DNA of 23,205 nt from Thermoplasmatota archaeon (GCA_030595765.1 JAUVCJ010000010.1:1-23205), one strand, 5' to 3'; shown: positions 1 to 8,579, counted from the first letter of the stretch. Program-made: numbers and translations. The notes: generated by a model not told the origin, from the letters alone.

Positions 1-39
1 AGGCGATGAGTATTTATTGGCCGGAGATAATCAATGTGT

Positions 40-140
40 TGCATGTACTGGACATACATGCAGGGGAAAGTCTGCACTTTAGACTTTCCCCACCTACCTT
101 CATGGAGATACGGTAGCCTCGCGGTTATACTTTATAAACC
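40..140. other. Cluster of four consecutive stem-loops
   Basis: Four potential hairpins lie in series. Positions 40-47 pair with 55-62 (8 bp, 7-nt loop). Positions 63-73 pair with 81-91 (11 bp, perfect, 7-nt loop). Positions 94-98 pair with 112-116 (5 bp). Positions 123-129 pair with 133-140 (7 bp with one bulged A). The first two are back to back with no gap. The block ends 3 bp before the insertion sequence begins. It could be the structured 3' end of an RNA or an upstream gene's terminator region; no tRNA or rRNA signature is visible. The pairing is seen directly; any function is unknown. Confidence 0.45.
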
Positions 141-143
141 ACA

Positions 144-1965
144 AGAGACTGTAGAAAAGTGTGCAACATTTTTCAGTAAGTGTGTATGTTTGGTTTGATT
201 TTTGTTTACTTTCTGCCTAGATGTGGCTTTTCATCAGATTATTGTTTGATATTCTGTCTGATTTCGTCTCTGTCCCAATTTGGTGTAGTTATTTGTTCAT
301 TTTTTCTTGGTTTTCAGCATATTCCTGGTTGTTTTCGATAGCTATCGCTATCCAGTAGTTTTATCATTCGTTTCAGATTTACTACGAGCCCTGTAAGGAT
401 TGCCTGCACGTTTACTTTTTCGAGGCCGTGATAACGTGCTCTGTTCAAGCCGTGAAATCGTTTCATTTCGGCTTGTTTTGGCTCGATGTGGGATCGGATC
501 TTCATGTCCTCTTTGTAGTCGTCGGTTTTGCTGTATTTGATTGCTTTCTGCTGGATATCATAGTCTTTGTTTATTGAGATGGTTCGAAATGACCTGGGTG
601 TGCATTTGTTTTTACTAGTGCATTGTTCACATGTATTCTTTCCAAAGAAATATACCCATGAATTGTTTCCTTTGTTCCAATAATGTTTACTGGTAGTATG
701 CCCTGCTGGGCATACCATTTTTTTCTTGTCATGGTCGTAATCGAATTTGTCTTTGGAATAGTATTCGCTGTTGTTATGAGATGTTCTTGGTGGTGCTATT
801 AACACTGTTTCCGTATCTTCTGCAAACTTACGGTTGTCTATAGTGCCATAGATACCATCTGCCCTTATTTTCTTTGGAGACAGCCCTTTTTCTTTCTGTC
901 TTTTTAAGTTCCCAGGCAATTGCGAATCATCACATGTATCTCCTGGTGTTACTTTAACGTCAGTGATTATCTGACGGTCGGTTTGAGATGTGTGTGCTTT
1001 GTAACCACAGAATGTTTTCTTGTCTGATTTTGCGCCCCAACGAGCATCTTTATCAACATTGCTTACCAACCGGCCTTTACCTTTTTTCTCTCTTTGCTTA
1101 AAATCAGTGCCGTCATCTGTTTCGACTTCTTTGATATAATCGTTCAAAATCGACTTGAGTTGTTCTATATATTCACTTGTTTCAGGACTTATGTTTACTC
1201 CCATATAAGCGAAGTGATCGATGAGGCTCTTTGCATCTATCACTACCCTCTTCAAGGTAGCTCTTTTTTCTCTCTCAGCCATCTTGAACTCTTTCTTTTC
1301 ATTGTTATCCAGATAGAATTCTCTGTTAACTGGACAATCACCATCATAGGATCTCAGGATTGATACTATAGCCTGTTTTACCAAAGCGATAGTTGTTGGT
1401 ATCGCTATATCAGCAATGATATGAGTTGCATCTATCGATTGGTTCTCATATTCATCAAGCAGACTCTTCTGCTTGAACTGCTCCAATATACGATTGAACA
1501 ATGTTCTATGCATATCCTCTCCCAAAGTGTTGCGAAATTTACCCGGAGCTGTAAAATGGAATACCATCTCATCCAGTTCATATCCCACAAACCACCGATA
1601 CACAAGATTTTCCACGATCTGATTTCTGAGCTGCCGCTCAGACAAACAGTACATATACTGGACAATCTCAGCTCTGAACATAATCTCAGGATAATTCGTA
1701 ACCTTCCGACCAATATCAGGTTCATATAGATCTTTACACTCTTTGTTCACGAAAGAGAAATCGATCTCTTCATTTATTCGATATAAAAGATGATTTCGAG
1801 ATACCACATTTTTGTAAACATCCTGGCTCAAAACAAATCTCGTTTCTTTTGGCTCATCTACAAAAACCATCCCATACACCATAGCCAGATAGGTTTCTGA
1901 CTATTAAAAGATGGCTCCGATTTATTACGCTGGCTAGTGAAATAGGTAGCTTTTCTACAGTCTCT
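144..1965 (-). mobile_element. IS1182-type insertion sequence
   Basis: A complete-looking insertion sequence of about 1.82 kb. Its ends are perfect 16-bp terminal inverted repeats, agagactgtagaaaag at 144-159 and its reverse complement at 1950-1965. It carries a single full-length DDE transposase gene on the minus strand. No convincing target-site duplication is visible beside the ends. The element is more A+T-rich than the genes to its right, which fits recent acquisition. It sits 25 bp beyond the stop codon of the C11 protease gene, so it does not interrupt that gene. The family name is from overall transposase resemblance and not from a database search. Confidence 0.85.
314..1882 (-). CDS. 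IS1182-family DDE transposase
   Basis: A 522-residue transposase that would cut and rejoin the ends of the surrounding element. The N-terminal part (about 40-150) is a DUF772-like domain. The catalytic RNase H-like core is recognisable by SIDATH (D151), ADGIYG (D342) and the final HIEPKQAEMKRFHG block (E467), followed by the usual GLxRARYHG helix. A CPxGH...CxxC...C cluster (C391, C418, C421, C427) forms the zinc-binding insertion often seen in this family. Length and motifs are intact, so it may be active. The start is ATG at 1882; a second Met four codons on is an alternative. It reads toward the left flank and shares no operon with its neighbours. Confidence 0.9.
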   Translation of the reverse strand: MVYGMVFVDEPKETRFVLSQDVYKNVVSRNHLLYRINEEIDFSFVNKECKDLYEPDIGRKVTNYPEIMFRAEIVQYMYCLSERQLRNQIVENLVYRWFVGYELDEMVFHFTAPGKFRNTLGEDMHRTLFNRILEQFKQKSLLDEYENQSIDATHIIADIAIPTTIALVKQAIVSILRSYDGDCPVNREFYLDNNEKKEFKMAEREKRATLKRVVIDAKSLIDHFAYMGVNISPETSEYIEQLKSILNDYIKEVETDDGTDFKQREKKGKGRLVSNVDKDARWGAKSDKKTFCGYKAHTSQTDRQIITDVKVTPGDTCDDSQLPGNLKRQKEKGLSPKKIRADGIYGTIDNRKFAEDTETVLIAPPRTSHNNSEYYSKDKFDYDHDKKKMVCPAGHTTSKHYWNKGNNSWVYFFGKNTCEQCTSKNKCTPRSFRTISINKDYDIQQKAIKYSKTDDYKEDMKIRSHIEPKQAEMKRFHGLNRARYHGLEKVNVQAILTGLVVNLKRMIKLLDSDSYRKQPGIC

Positions 1966-1990
1966 CTTTCAATTAGCTCTTCCCTTCCAT

Positions 1991-4552
1991 CTAGGCATCC
2001 GTCTCTTCCACTTTGCCTATTCCATCCATGTTATCATTTTTCTCTTCCAATCGCCCCTTCCCATCCATCTCGGCATCTTTCTCTTCCAATTGGCCCTTTC
2101 CATCCATCTCGGCAACTTTCTTTTCCAATTGGCCCTTTCCATCCATCTCGGCAACTTTCTCTTCCAATTGGCCAATCTCTCTCACTTTGCCATCTTTTCC
2201 TTCCAATGTGTCATCTTTTTCGTCCTGGTGGTTGCTGAATTTGCTCTTGAAGGCCTCACCAATTCCTCCCTTTGTCATTCTGGAAAGGGCATCGTGCCAT
2301 TCCTGGATATTCCTCTGGACCACCGGTGTAGGTGCAATTCTCGTAGGCGTAGGAAGGATGTAAGCATCCATCTGGGTTCCGTTCCAGAGGTAGCTTACCC
2401 TGAGCCAGGATGGATCGTTCTCATTTTTTGATAGGCGGGCAAGATCCACAACTCGTATGGAATCTATGGGGATTATGAACCGTTTGATACCATTGAATTC
2501 CAATCCATCTCCTGTTAGTATCAACTCTCCAAGATTCTCATATCGTTTCCTCTCCAGGTCGCTCTGGCCTGGTTTCAGGGCAGTTCCAGCCTGTACAAAG
2601 TAGGCCATGTTCTCATATTTGACAACCCCCCTTGGCCCTCCGCTGGTCTGTCTCTTTGGCACCTCTTTTCGCTTGAGAAGCAAACCTGCAGCCAGCAGAA
2701 CGACCAAAAACGCCTCTATCAATACGATCGCCAGCAATGGTAATAGTAACGTATCCTTCTCTTCTGGCAGTTCTAGGTCAAGTAGGGAGCTTAGTTGCAG
2801 GGAATCGACACCATCTTCCAGAACAGTTATGCTCACGCTCATGACCTCATTATACTCTGCTCTCAATTCAAGTGCCTGCCCTTGGGATATCCATTTTGGT
2901 ATGAGTACCCTGGTAGAGAAGCCTTCAGAATCCTGAATCAAAGATACTCTGGCATTTGTTGCCAGGTTCGTGAGTGTAATTTTCGCTCCCTGAATGGTTC
3001 TGCCTGTGGTGTCCTGCACATTCCCAGAAAGGCTGAGCCATTTCTCGATGATGAGCTCCATCTCCATCCAGAGGTGAGCTTCTATGCTGCCAGGGTTGAT
3101 GGTTATGTAGAGCGCTGTGTTGTAGTAACCCGCAGGCAGGTTGTCGAACTCTAAGGAACCCACTCCAAGATCAGATGGATTAACTTCCTTGATAGCAACG
3201 AATTTACCCATATTATCATATATCTCGGCCACCACCGGGTTTGACCCCTGGTTTGATGTGAATTCCAGTCTGAGAGTGTCATTGAGCCCGTTGCCGCTTA
3301 GGTCTTGTGAGGTAGGAGTGGCATTAAGCACCGCACCACCTGTGAATTGAGGGTCCAGGTCCATGGTCTGGAGGAATGACCACCAGGTGCAGTTAGCTCC
3401 AAAATCGGTTTGCAAATAAGAGGGGTTGAGATATTCATCCACAGGAAACCAGATCCCCAAGCCATGAGCGTTCTCGACCGAGGTTCCTTTCGGGTCGATG
3501 TCGCTTGTCCAGTGTCTTTCCACAATAACAGCTTTGTCGATGAGATCCAAAAGCTCTCCAGCAACTTGTCTCAGCGGAAGATAGGGAACCCGGCTTTCCA
3601 GAAGGCTTGCGAAATGAAAAAGATCCACTGGCTCGGGGGTGGCATGATATTGTTCCGTATCGTTTCTAGCATCCCTTATCCAGGTGCTCAGGTGGGGGTA
3701 ATTGTCTGTGAGCAGGTTCGAAAGCTTCGATATCCCCTCAACCACCTCCTCGATCGAATCCAGGTCTATCAGAGACTGGGCGGCTGAATGGGCGCTGTTG
3801 TTCGCAGACCAGTCCACAAAGATGTTCACGATGGAGGTGCCCAGAGCCCTTCCGTCCATGTACGGGCTGCTGGCAAGCCCATCCAGTATCAAGTCGTAAG
3901 GTAACCCACGGTCGTCTTCCTCCTTCTCGGAAGCCACTGATAGGTTTGCAAGCCCCCGAAGCTGATAGAATACCTCCACCATTGCCTGGTTGCACACATC
4001 AAAGCCGATAAGGTCCAGCTTCTTTCCCAATGGAAGTATGCCATTTCTAAGCTCAGTCATTTCCAGGTAGTCGGACCCATCTGGAGATACTCCTTTCCAC
4101 CCCCTGCCATGACCCCACATTATCAGTGCGTACCTCTGGGCAGGGAATTCGTTGATAGACCACTGCAGAAAATCCTGCAGGGCATTAGCTGTGCCCATGT
4201 TCGTCTCTCCAATGCTCCACTGATCATGCCCTTCAACGTAGCTGTGAAACAGATCGGTGTCATTGTCCTGCTGCACCAGGAACCGCCTGGTGTCGGTCCA
4301 GTCCCCGTTCGTGTCGTCATGACCTGTATCTCTATCGAACTGAACCACTATGTTCAATTCATCTGTGGAGCCAACTAGCTCCATCTCGTTGAGGTCCTCT
4401 ACTGCGAGTCTTTCCAGCTCGTTATCCCCCGACATGTAGACCATGAATGTCCATTTTGCAACAGGGAGCTCTGCTGCCTGGACATGGACTCCAGGAGCTA
4501 ACAATGAGCCTGCGAATAGAAAGATAATAAGGATTGGGAACATCTTTTTCAT
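1991..4552 (-). CDS. Membrane-anchored clostripain-like (C11) cysteine protease with cytoplasmic PH-like tail
   Basis: An 853-residue protein predicted to act outside the cell while anchored in the membrane. Residues 1-26 are a signal peptide. The C11 (clostripain) domain follows, with the His-Cys pair in WGHG (H148) and FDVCN (C187). Beyond it are a beta-sandwich segment and a carboxypeptidase-regulatory-like domain (around SGNVQDTTGRTIQGAKITL). One transmembrane helix lies at about 604-626. The cytoplasmic part has a PH/GRAM-like region and a charged tail of four 13-residue repeats. The ATG at 4552 was chosen over an upstream in-frame start because it opens the signal peptide and lies about 30 nt after a TATA-like box (4577-4586), which implies a leaderless mRNA. 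The insertion sequence lies just downstream. The protease call is firm; its substrate is unknown. Confidence 0.88.
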   Translation of the reverse strand: MKKMFPILIIFLFAGSLLAPGVHVQAAELPVAKWTFMVYMSGDNELERLAVEDLNEMELVGSTDELNIVVQFDRDTGHDDTNGDWTDTRRFLVQQDNDTDLFHSYVEGHDQWSIGETNMGTANALQDFLQWSINEFPAQRYALIMWGHGRGWKGVSPDGSDYLEMTELRNGILPLGKKLDLIGFDVCNQAMVEVFYQLRGLANLSVASEKEEDDRGLPYDLILDGLASSPYMDGRALGTSIVNIFVDWSANNSAHSAAQSLIDLDSIEEVVEGISKLSNLLTDNYPHLSTWIRDARNDTEQYHATPEPVDLFHFASLLESRVPYLPLRQVAGELLDLIDKAVIVERHWTSDIDPKGTSVENAHGLGIWFPVDEYLNPSYLQTDFGANCTWWSFLQTMDLDPQFTGGAVLNATPTSQDLSGNGLNDTLRLEFTSNQGSNPVVAEIYDNMGKFVAIKEVNPSDLGVGSLEFDNLPAGYYNTALYITINPGSIEAHLWMEMELIIEKWLSLSGNVQDTTGRTIQGAKITLTNLATNARVSLIQDSEGFSTRVLIPKWISQGQALELRAEYNEVMSVSITVLEDGVDSLQLSSLLDLELPEEKDTLLLPLLAIVLIEAFLVVLLAAGLLLKRKEVPKRQTSGGPRGVVKYENMAYFVQAGTALKPGQSDLERKRYENLGELILTGDGLEFNGIKRFIIPIDSIRVVDLARLSKNENDPSWLRVSYLWNGTQMDAYILPTPTRIAPTPVVQRNIQEWHDALSRMTKGGIGEAFKSKFSNHQDEKDDTLEGKDGKVREIGQLEEKVAEMDGKGQLEKKVAEMDGKGQLEEKDAEMDGKGRLEEKNDNMDGIGKVEETDA
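1994..2173 (-). repeat. 39-bp coding tandem repeat in the C11 protease tail
   Basis: Four and a half copies of a 39-bp unit encode a 13-residue motif, consensus GQLEEKVAEMDGK, at the extreme C-terminus of the C11 protease. Copies nearest the stop codon are the most diverged. The repeated peptide is acidic and basic in alternation and probably helical. Confidence 0.85.
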
Positions 4553-4651
4553 GACAACATCAAATTGCCAATGCGGTTTATTAATAGTTTTGCCGAGATC
4601 CAACCATAAAAAGAGCCTCATGCAGAGCAGTTTTGGCTGAAGTTGAGAAAT

Positions 4652-5185
4652 TCATTTACTGTTTTTCGAGATAAGAAGTTCGCTGGCGGTCAGGATCGCT
4701 TGAAAGGGAATGCCGTGCTCTTTCATGAGTGTTGATGCTCCTTCCTCTCTGTCCACCACTACCAAGGCTCTGACGACCTTTAAACCAGCATCCGTGAGGA
4801 TTTTGGCGGTTTTGACAATGGAGCCGCCACTGGTAGCCACATCTTCAACAATGGTCACGCGCTCCCCGCTTTTGAAAGCACCCTCAATTCCTTTGCCGGT
4901 CCCATGGGCCCTGTCTCCTTTGCGCACCATCAGGTAGGGAATGTTGGTTTCCAGGGAAGTCGCTACAGCTAGCGGCACCGCCCCGAGCTCCATGCCTGCG
5001 ATCCGCTCCCCTTCAACTTGCTCTGCCAGGCAGGTCGCCATGAGCCTGAGCAGGTCTGGAAGCGTGGAGGCTTTCTTGATGTTGACATAATACTGGCTCT
5101 TTTTTCCGCTGGTCAGGGTAAAATCGCCAAATTGGACTGCCTTGCAACGAATGAGGCCATCCAGTAGTTCATTTTTAATGCTCAT
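4652..5185 (-). CDS. pyrE: Orotate phosphoribosyltransferase
   Basis: A 177-residue enzyme of de novo pyrimidine synthesis, which joins orotate to PRPP to give orotidine 5'-phosphate. The family's TSGKKSQYYVN segment is near the N-terminus. The PRPP-binding loop reads VTIVEDVATSGGS (about 109-121), with the two acidic residues before the TSGGS phosphate loop. The length is typical of short archaeal forms. A GGCGGTGAC Shine-Dalgarno-like stretch directly precedes the ATG. It is the last gene of a minus-strand unit after carS and a 44-residue zinc protein, 67 nt downstream of the latter. The genes on its other side are not co-directional in an operon sense: the C11 gene has its own promoter. 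Confidence 0.95.
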   Translation of the reverse strand: MSIKNELLDGLIRCKAVQFGDFTLTSGKKSQYYVNIKKASTLPDLLRLMATCLAEQVEGERIAGMELGAVPLAVATSLETNIPYLMVRKGDRAHGTGKGIEGAFKSGERVTIVEDVATSGGSIVKTAKILTDAGLKVVRALVVVDREEGASTLMKEHGIPFQAILTASELLISKNSK

Positions 5186-5252
5186 GTCACCGCCAAATTC
5201 ATAATTTCCTTCTTCTCTCCAATCAATAACTGACAGAACACTTATCTCAGAA

Positions 5253-5387
5253 CTATTTTTTCTTATCCGAACAGGCTACGCAGATACCCATCTGAACCCA
5301 GAAACAATTTGAACATACATGTTTTCCGCAATTGATGCATTTGTGGTCAAGACCATCCTTTCCGCAAATAGCGCAGGTTTCACTCAT
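5253..5387 (-). CDS. 44-residue zinc-binding microprotein
   Basis: A small gene between carS and pyrE. It encodes 44 residues containing four CxxC pairs (C5/C8, C17/C20, C25/C28, C36/C39), enough for two zinc sites in a B-box, zf-HIT or RING-like cross-brace. It starts with ATG at 5387, 4 nt after the carS stop, behind a GGTGA ribosome site, and ends with TAG at 5253. This tight coupling and the regular cysteine spacing argue that it is real. No enzyme motif is present. It might bind a protein or nucleic acid partner linked to lipid or pyrimidine metabolism, but that is only context. It is too short for the usual gene-finding cut-offs. Confidence 0.8.
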   Translation of the reverse strand: MSETCAICGKDGLDHKCINCGKHVCSNCFWVQMGICVACSDKKK

Positions 5388-5391
5388 AATA

Positions 5392-5964
5392 TCACCACGG
5401 CACGTCCTTGTGTCCCATCCTGAAACCGAGGACGTTGACCCCCCGATGTAGTAGGGGGGTTATTACAATTACGCTTAGAAAGGAGATCCAACCCTGTCCA
5501 TGGACGAAGCTGTCAAGGAACCATCCCATGTCGAAAATGCAGATCAATAGCCAACTTCCAAGGAGGAAATCATACTGGTCCAGTATCGGGGTCTTGGCTC
5601 CGCGCTCCCTGCCCATTCTTCTCTTGAAATAGGAGCCTAACATGTCTCCGAGCATCGCACCGAAGGCCAGTAGAGCAACACGGAATAGAGATTGAGGAAA
5701 TTGACCAAATGTCCATGCCTGCGAGGCGCCAACAACTGATGCCAATCCGATGATTATGAGCCCAAGAGTTGTGCCACTGATGGTTCCGCCTGCCCACCCC
5801 CTCCAGGTCTTTCCATCACCCAACAATCGTTTTCCGTCTCTAGCGTTTTTACCCATGTCAACAGGCTTTCCCCCTCCGAACAGCACTGCCATGGGGTTTG
5901 CTGCGTAGGATGGGAGAGTAAGCCAGAACCCCAGAATAACAGAGACAAAGATGACTTCTAACAT
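5392..5964 (-). CDS. carS: CDP-archaeol synthase
   Basis: A 190-residue integral membrane enzyme that transfers CMP from CTP to the di-geranylgeranyl glycerol phosphate precursor in archaeal ether-lipid synthesis. Family features are the N-terminal hydrophobic helix ending in YAANP, the GGGKPVD and DGKTWRG segments, the MLGDMLGSYFKRR block and the ILDQYDFLLGS block (CDP-alcohol binding region), with several further hydrophobic helices. I prefer ATG 5964 over an in-frame GTG at 5982, because a TATA-like box (about 5990-5998) lies near 29 nt upstream, giving a leaderless transcript. It is the first gene of the carS, zinc microprotein, pyrE unit. It marks the host as an archaeon. Confidence 0.93.
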   Translation of the reverse strand: MLEVIFVSVILGFWLTLPSYAANPMAVLFGGGKPVDMGKNARDGKRLLGDGKTWRGWAGGTISGTTLGLIIIGLASVVGASQAWTFGQFPQSLFRVALLAFGAMLGDMLGSYFKRRMGRERGAKTPILDQYDFLLGSWLLICIFDMGWFLDSFVHGQGWISFLSVIVITPLLHRGVNVLGFRMGHKDVPW

Positions 5965-6189
5965 CCAGAATCCCAAGAGCACCAGGATAGTTAAGGTTTC
6001 CCTAATTGAGTAACATTTTCTCTAGCCATAGAGTTGAACTGCTCGCCCTTGGTAGAAAGTCACATCGTGATACCGTTACTGATAGTTCCTGTTTATGGCC
6101 TTACAAACCTCACTCATATCTAGAGAGCTATAGAGTGCCGGTGATGCTTCCGATGCCTTTGTTACATCCCTCCTGATAATACTCTATCT

Positions 6190-6585
6190 ATGGGAAACTA
6201 CAAGGTTATTAAAGGAGGAGGGCGTTCGGCGAAATATAACCGAACATCCCGGGGACTAACGAAAATGAAGCTCCAGCCCATTGATGACGTCAACTATCAT
6301 ATTGCCCTGAACAAGGGGCGGACCAAGGATGTTCAAATCCAATGGAAAACCGGCCAGATATGCCTTTCATTCAACAATATCTTTCTGACTGGAGAAAATA
6401 CGGTATATGAGATACCCCTGGGAGATGTTAGCTCCATTGACATCATAGAGAACGACAAGACTAAGCTACTTTTCAACCTCAATAGCATAAAGGTCTGTGT
6501 CAACTCCGAGAATCCTGCCAGGCTCAGGGCGCTTCGTCATTTTCTGCTCCCGTTCATCAATGAAAGGCCGGATGCCGGATCCTGA
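6190..6585 (+). CDS. Small PH-like / CheF-like protein, function unknown
   Basis: Up to 131 residues, without signal peptide or membrane helix. The core alternates short beta strands (ICLSFNNIFLTG, VYEIPLGDVSSIDI, TKLLFNLNSIKVCV) and ends in one helix (ARLRALRHFLLPFI). This pattern resembles PH/GRAM-type folds and the archaeal CheF (DUF439) family, but no chemotaxis gene is nearby, so the name is tentative. The start is uncertain. ATG 6190 gives the longest frame. ATG 6265 would give 106 residues and lies about 30 nt after a TATA-like AAATATAA (6230-6237), which fits the leaderless pattern of its neighbours. It converges with the TraB-like gene with 5 nt between the stop codons. Confidence 0.65.
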   Translation: MGNYKVIKGGGRSAKYNRTSRGLTKMKLQPIDDVNYHIALNKGRTKDVQIQWKTGQICLSFNNIFLTGENTVYEIPLGDVSSIDIIENDKTKLLFNLNSIKVCVNSENPARLRALRHFLLPFINERPDAGS

Positions 6586-6590
6586 TTGGA

Positions 6591-7604
6591 TTATTCACCC
6601 ACAGTGCGTAAGGTTTTTTTCCCCTTTCCCTTCATCTTAATGCTCCTTTTGGTTGGCTTCAAATCCCCTTTTTCAAAGGCCATTAGCATGTCCTTTACTC
6701 CTTCCAACCTAGGAACCTCCAGCAGAACAGCCATTGTTTTGTATCTGGGTATGATCCTGAATATCTCCTCGGCCATGTGTTTCTCCCTGGCCTTCTCCAG
6801 CCTTTCGAATCCCTTTATGCTGGTTATGTCCCTGTCCCATGCCAGTGCAAATTTCTGGGGACTATCAGCAGGATATCTACGATGTTTGAGCTTGCGAATT
6901 CTGATGCTGTGCTCCACCAGCTCTCTGCCGGATATTTTTGAACAGTATTCAAGGGTGTATCGCTCCTCGCTCATGTCTATGGCTATTAGAGGAATGGCAT
7001 TCTTCCTGCAGTAATCTAGAGCTTCGATGTATTCTGTAGGGGGTGCCTTAACCTCACCGAAGTTAGCCAGATATCGGGAGTATATCTCCTCATACCTTGA
7101 AGGGCAATGATCCTCGATATCATCATGGCTCTCATCATCTTCATCGTCATAATTGTCATCATCACCGTCTTTATCTATGTCATACTCATCGTCTTCATCA
7201 TCTTCAGCATCTTCATAATTGTCATCTTCATTAGCGCCATCATCTTCATCATTTTTAGCAACTTTAGCATTTTTCTCAACGTTGGCATCTGCATCATTTT
7301 TGACATCTTGAGCACCCTCACCATTGTCTTCATCCATTCTGGTCTCTCTTTCATCATCTGGCTCCAAGATGTCCCGTTCTTTTTGGGTTTTTTTCTGGTC
7401 TTCTTCGCCTGTTGCATTGACATGTTTTTCTAGGGCAAACAGCTGCTCTCTTGGGAGCGGAATGGTCATTGCCTGGGGTTTAAACCTCTCAAGGGCGGCT
7501 CTTACCCTTTTACCTTCGGATACGAGCCCTGGAACCGATGAGATCAATTGTATGCGAGAACCCAGGAGATCCATTCCAATTTCTTCGTCATCCAAGATCC
7601 TCAC
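6591..7604 (-). CDS. TraB-like protein with a long acidic insert
   Basis: A protein of about 337 residues. The two ends resemble the TraB/PrgY (TIKI-like) fold: an N-terminal GSRIQLISSVPG segment, a central NAIPLIAIDM strand, REKHMAEEI near the C-terminus (family pattern RxxxMA) and AVLLEVPRLEGVKDML. The HVHPDS-type metal motif of typical TraB proteins is absent, so catalysis is doubtful. Residues about 64-168 are a low-complexity Asp/Glu/Asn stretch interrupting the fold. The start is unclear: GTG 7604 lies 1 nt after the HTH gene's stop, while TTG 7628 in the same frame would overlap it. Either way it is coupled to the upstream regulator gene. The basic last 25 residues could contact nucleic acid or membrane. 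Confidence 0.7.
   Translation of the reverse strand: MRILDDEEIGMDLLGSRIQLISSVPGLVSEGKRVRAALERFKPQAMTIPLPREQLFALEKHVNATGEEDQKKTQKERDILEPDDERETRMDEDNGEGAQDVKNDADANVEKNAKVAKNDEDDGANEDDNYEDAEDDEDDEYDIDKDGDDDNYDDEDDESHDDIEDHCPSRYEEIYSRYLANFGEVKAPPTEYIEALDYCRKNAIPLIAIDMSEERYTLEYCSKISGRELVEHSIRIRKLKHRRYPADSPQKFALAWDRDITSIKGFERLEKAREKHMAEEIFRIIPRYKTMAVLLEVPRLEGVKDMLMAFEKGDLKPTKRSIKMKGKGKKTLRTVGE
7101..7415 (-). repeat. Low-complexity acidic coding segment
   Basis: About 315 bp of biased sequence (runs of cat/ctt/atc on the plus strand) encode roughly 105 residues dominated by Asp, Glu and Asn inside the TraB-like protein. Runs such as EDAEDDEDDE show probable trinucleotide expansion. It is predicted to be disordered. 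Confidence 0.8.
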
Positions 7605-7605
7605 C

Positions 7606-8547
7606 CTAATCCAGCACTTGCCTCTCAAGTATAAGCTCTAAAATAGTCTTCGGCTCGTCTGCTTTCTCAAGCTCCTTTCTGGATATGACTGGAGTACCCT
7701 CCAGACTTTCCTTTTCCGATCTTTCTATGAATATGACAGAGGGTCTCTCAACTATTGCTGAGATGGCAGCGGCGATCTTTGCCTTCCTGCGCACACCGCG
7801 TTCCTGCACGCTGATCCCGGTAAGCAGCACCTCGTCCTGGGCGCTAAGCGCATCGAAGGGGCATCTGGTCGTAGGTGTGACCCGGTATCCAAGGGAGGCT
7901 AGCCTGGTGAATACAGCCCTGTGAAAGCCTTCAGTGTTTGCAAAATCATCACTGACCTCCTCTACCTCGACAACCACCGAGGTTGGGTCCACCTCATGGA
8001 TTATGGGCTGGTCAAGAAACTCTTCAAGCCTAACAGCGGCATCGATCACTGCGCCCATGCCTTCCTCGTACATCTGGATGGTTCGTCTCGACACTCCAGC
8101 GATCTCAGCCAGGGTTCCCAGGGATATCTTGCGATGATGCCTGATCTCCCTGAGCAGTTCTCCGTCCAGGTGCACGTATAATCCTCCTGGAGCAGCGTAT
8201 ATGAAAGGAGGTATCCCCTCAACGAAATAGTTCTGGAGGGTGCCAAATGATATGATAGGTATTCCATGCCTGTAATAGACGATGTCGTCCTCGAGCCCAC
8301 CAGTCCCACCATGGGAGCCGATTATTATTGGAGCCGCACCCAAGCCGTTCGCCAGTATCTTAAGCTCTCTTGAATTGCCTTTGCTAAAGGAGTCTACATT
8401 CAAAAATACCTTGCAGACCAGCAATTTTTCGTCCCTTCGTGCAAGAAAATCGAAAGCTCCGCACCTGACCTGAGTTGGGTCTGATACAAAGAAACCGACC
8501 TTCGACAGGACATCACAGACCTGCGTCAGGAGATCTTCCCGCCGCAT
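7606..8547 (-). CDS. Archaeal HTH-type transcriptional regulator (HAMAP MF_00584-like)
   Basis: A 313-residue DNA-binding protein of a conserved archaeal family. The N-terminal domain (1-125) contains AFDFLARRDEKLLVCKV, similar to a PD-(D/E)XK-type fold, then GIPIISFGTL and the family signature PPFIYAAPGGLYVHLDGE. A Cro/C1-type helix-turn-helix follows at about 129-180 (SLGTLAEIAGVSRRTIQMYEEGM). The C-terminal part (about 200-313) is specific to the family. The first in-frame ATG (8580) falls inside the TATA box, so ATG 8547, 27 nt downstream of it, is the likely start of a leaderless mRNA. The TraB-like gene follows directly. Its target genes are unknown; the divergent Zn-ribbon gene is one candidate. 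Confidence 0.88.
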   Translation of the reverse strand: MRREDLLTQVCDVLSKVGFFVSDPTQVRCGAFDFLARRDEKLLVCKVFLNVDSFSKGNSRELKILANGLGAAPIIIGSHGGTGGLEDDIVYYRHGIPIISFGTLQNYFVEGIPPFIYAAPGGLYVHLDGELLREIRHHRKISLGTLAEIAGVSRRTIQMYEEGMGAVIDAAVRLEEFLDQPIIHEVDPTSVVVEVEEVSDDFANTEGFHRAVFTRLASLGYRVTPTTRCPFDALSAQDEVLLTGISVQERGVRRKAKIAAAISAIVERPSVIFIERSEKESLEGTPVISRKELEKADEPKTILELILERQVLD

Positions 8548-8570
8548 GAGCTTCAATACGACAGGCCTTC

Positions 8571-8579
8571 TATATATCA
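8571..8579 (-). promoter_or_regulatory. TATA box of the HTH regulator gene
   Basis: The minus strand reads GATATATAG, centred about 27 nt before ATG 8547. This spacing is that expected for a leaderless archaeal transcript and decides the start codon of the regulator gene. Confidence 0.7.

Noticed and set aside
1094..1729. Plus-strand frames inside the transposase region
   Set aside because: They are opposite to an intact transposase with all catalytic motifs and show no domain.
6214..6226. Strong Shine-Dalgarno-like AAAGGAGGAGGGC marking a start just downstream
   Set aside because: No start codon lies at a suitable distance; it is inside the longer frame of the 131-residue gene.
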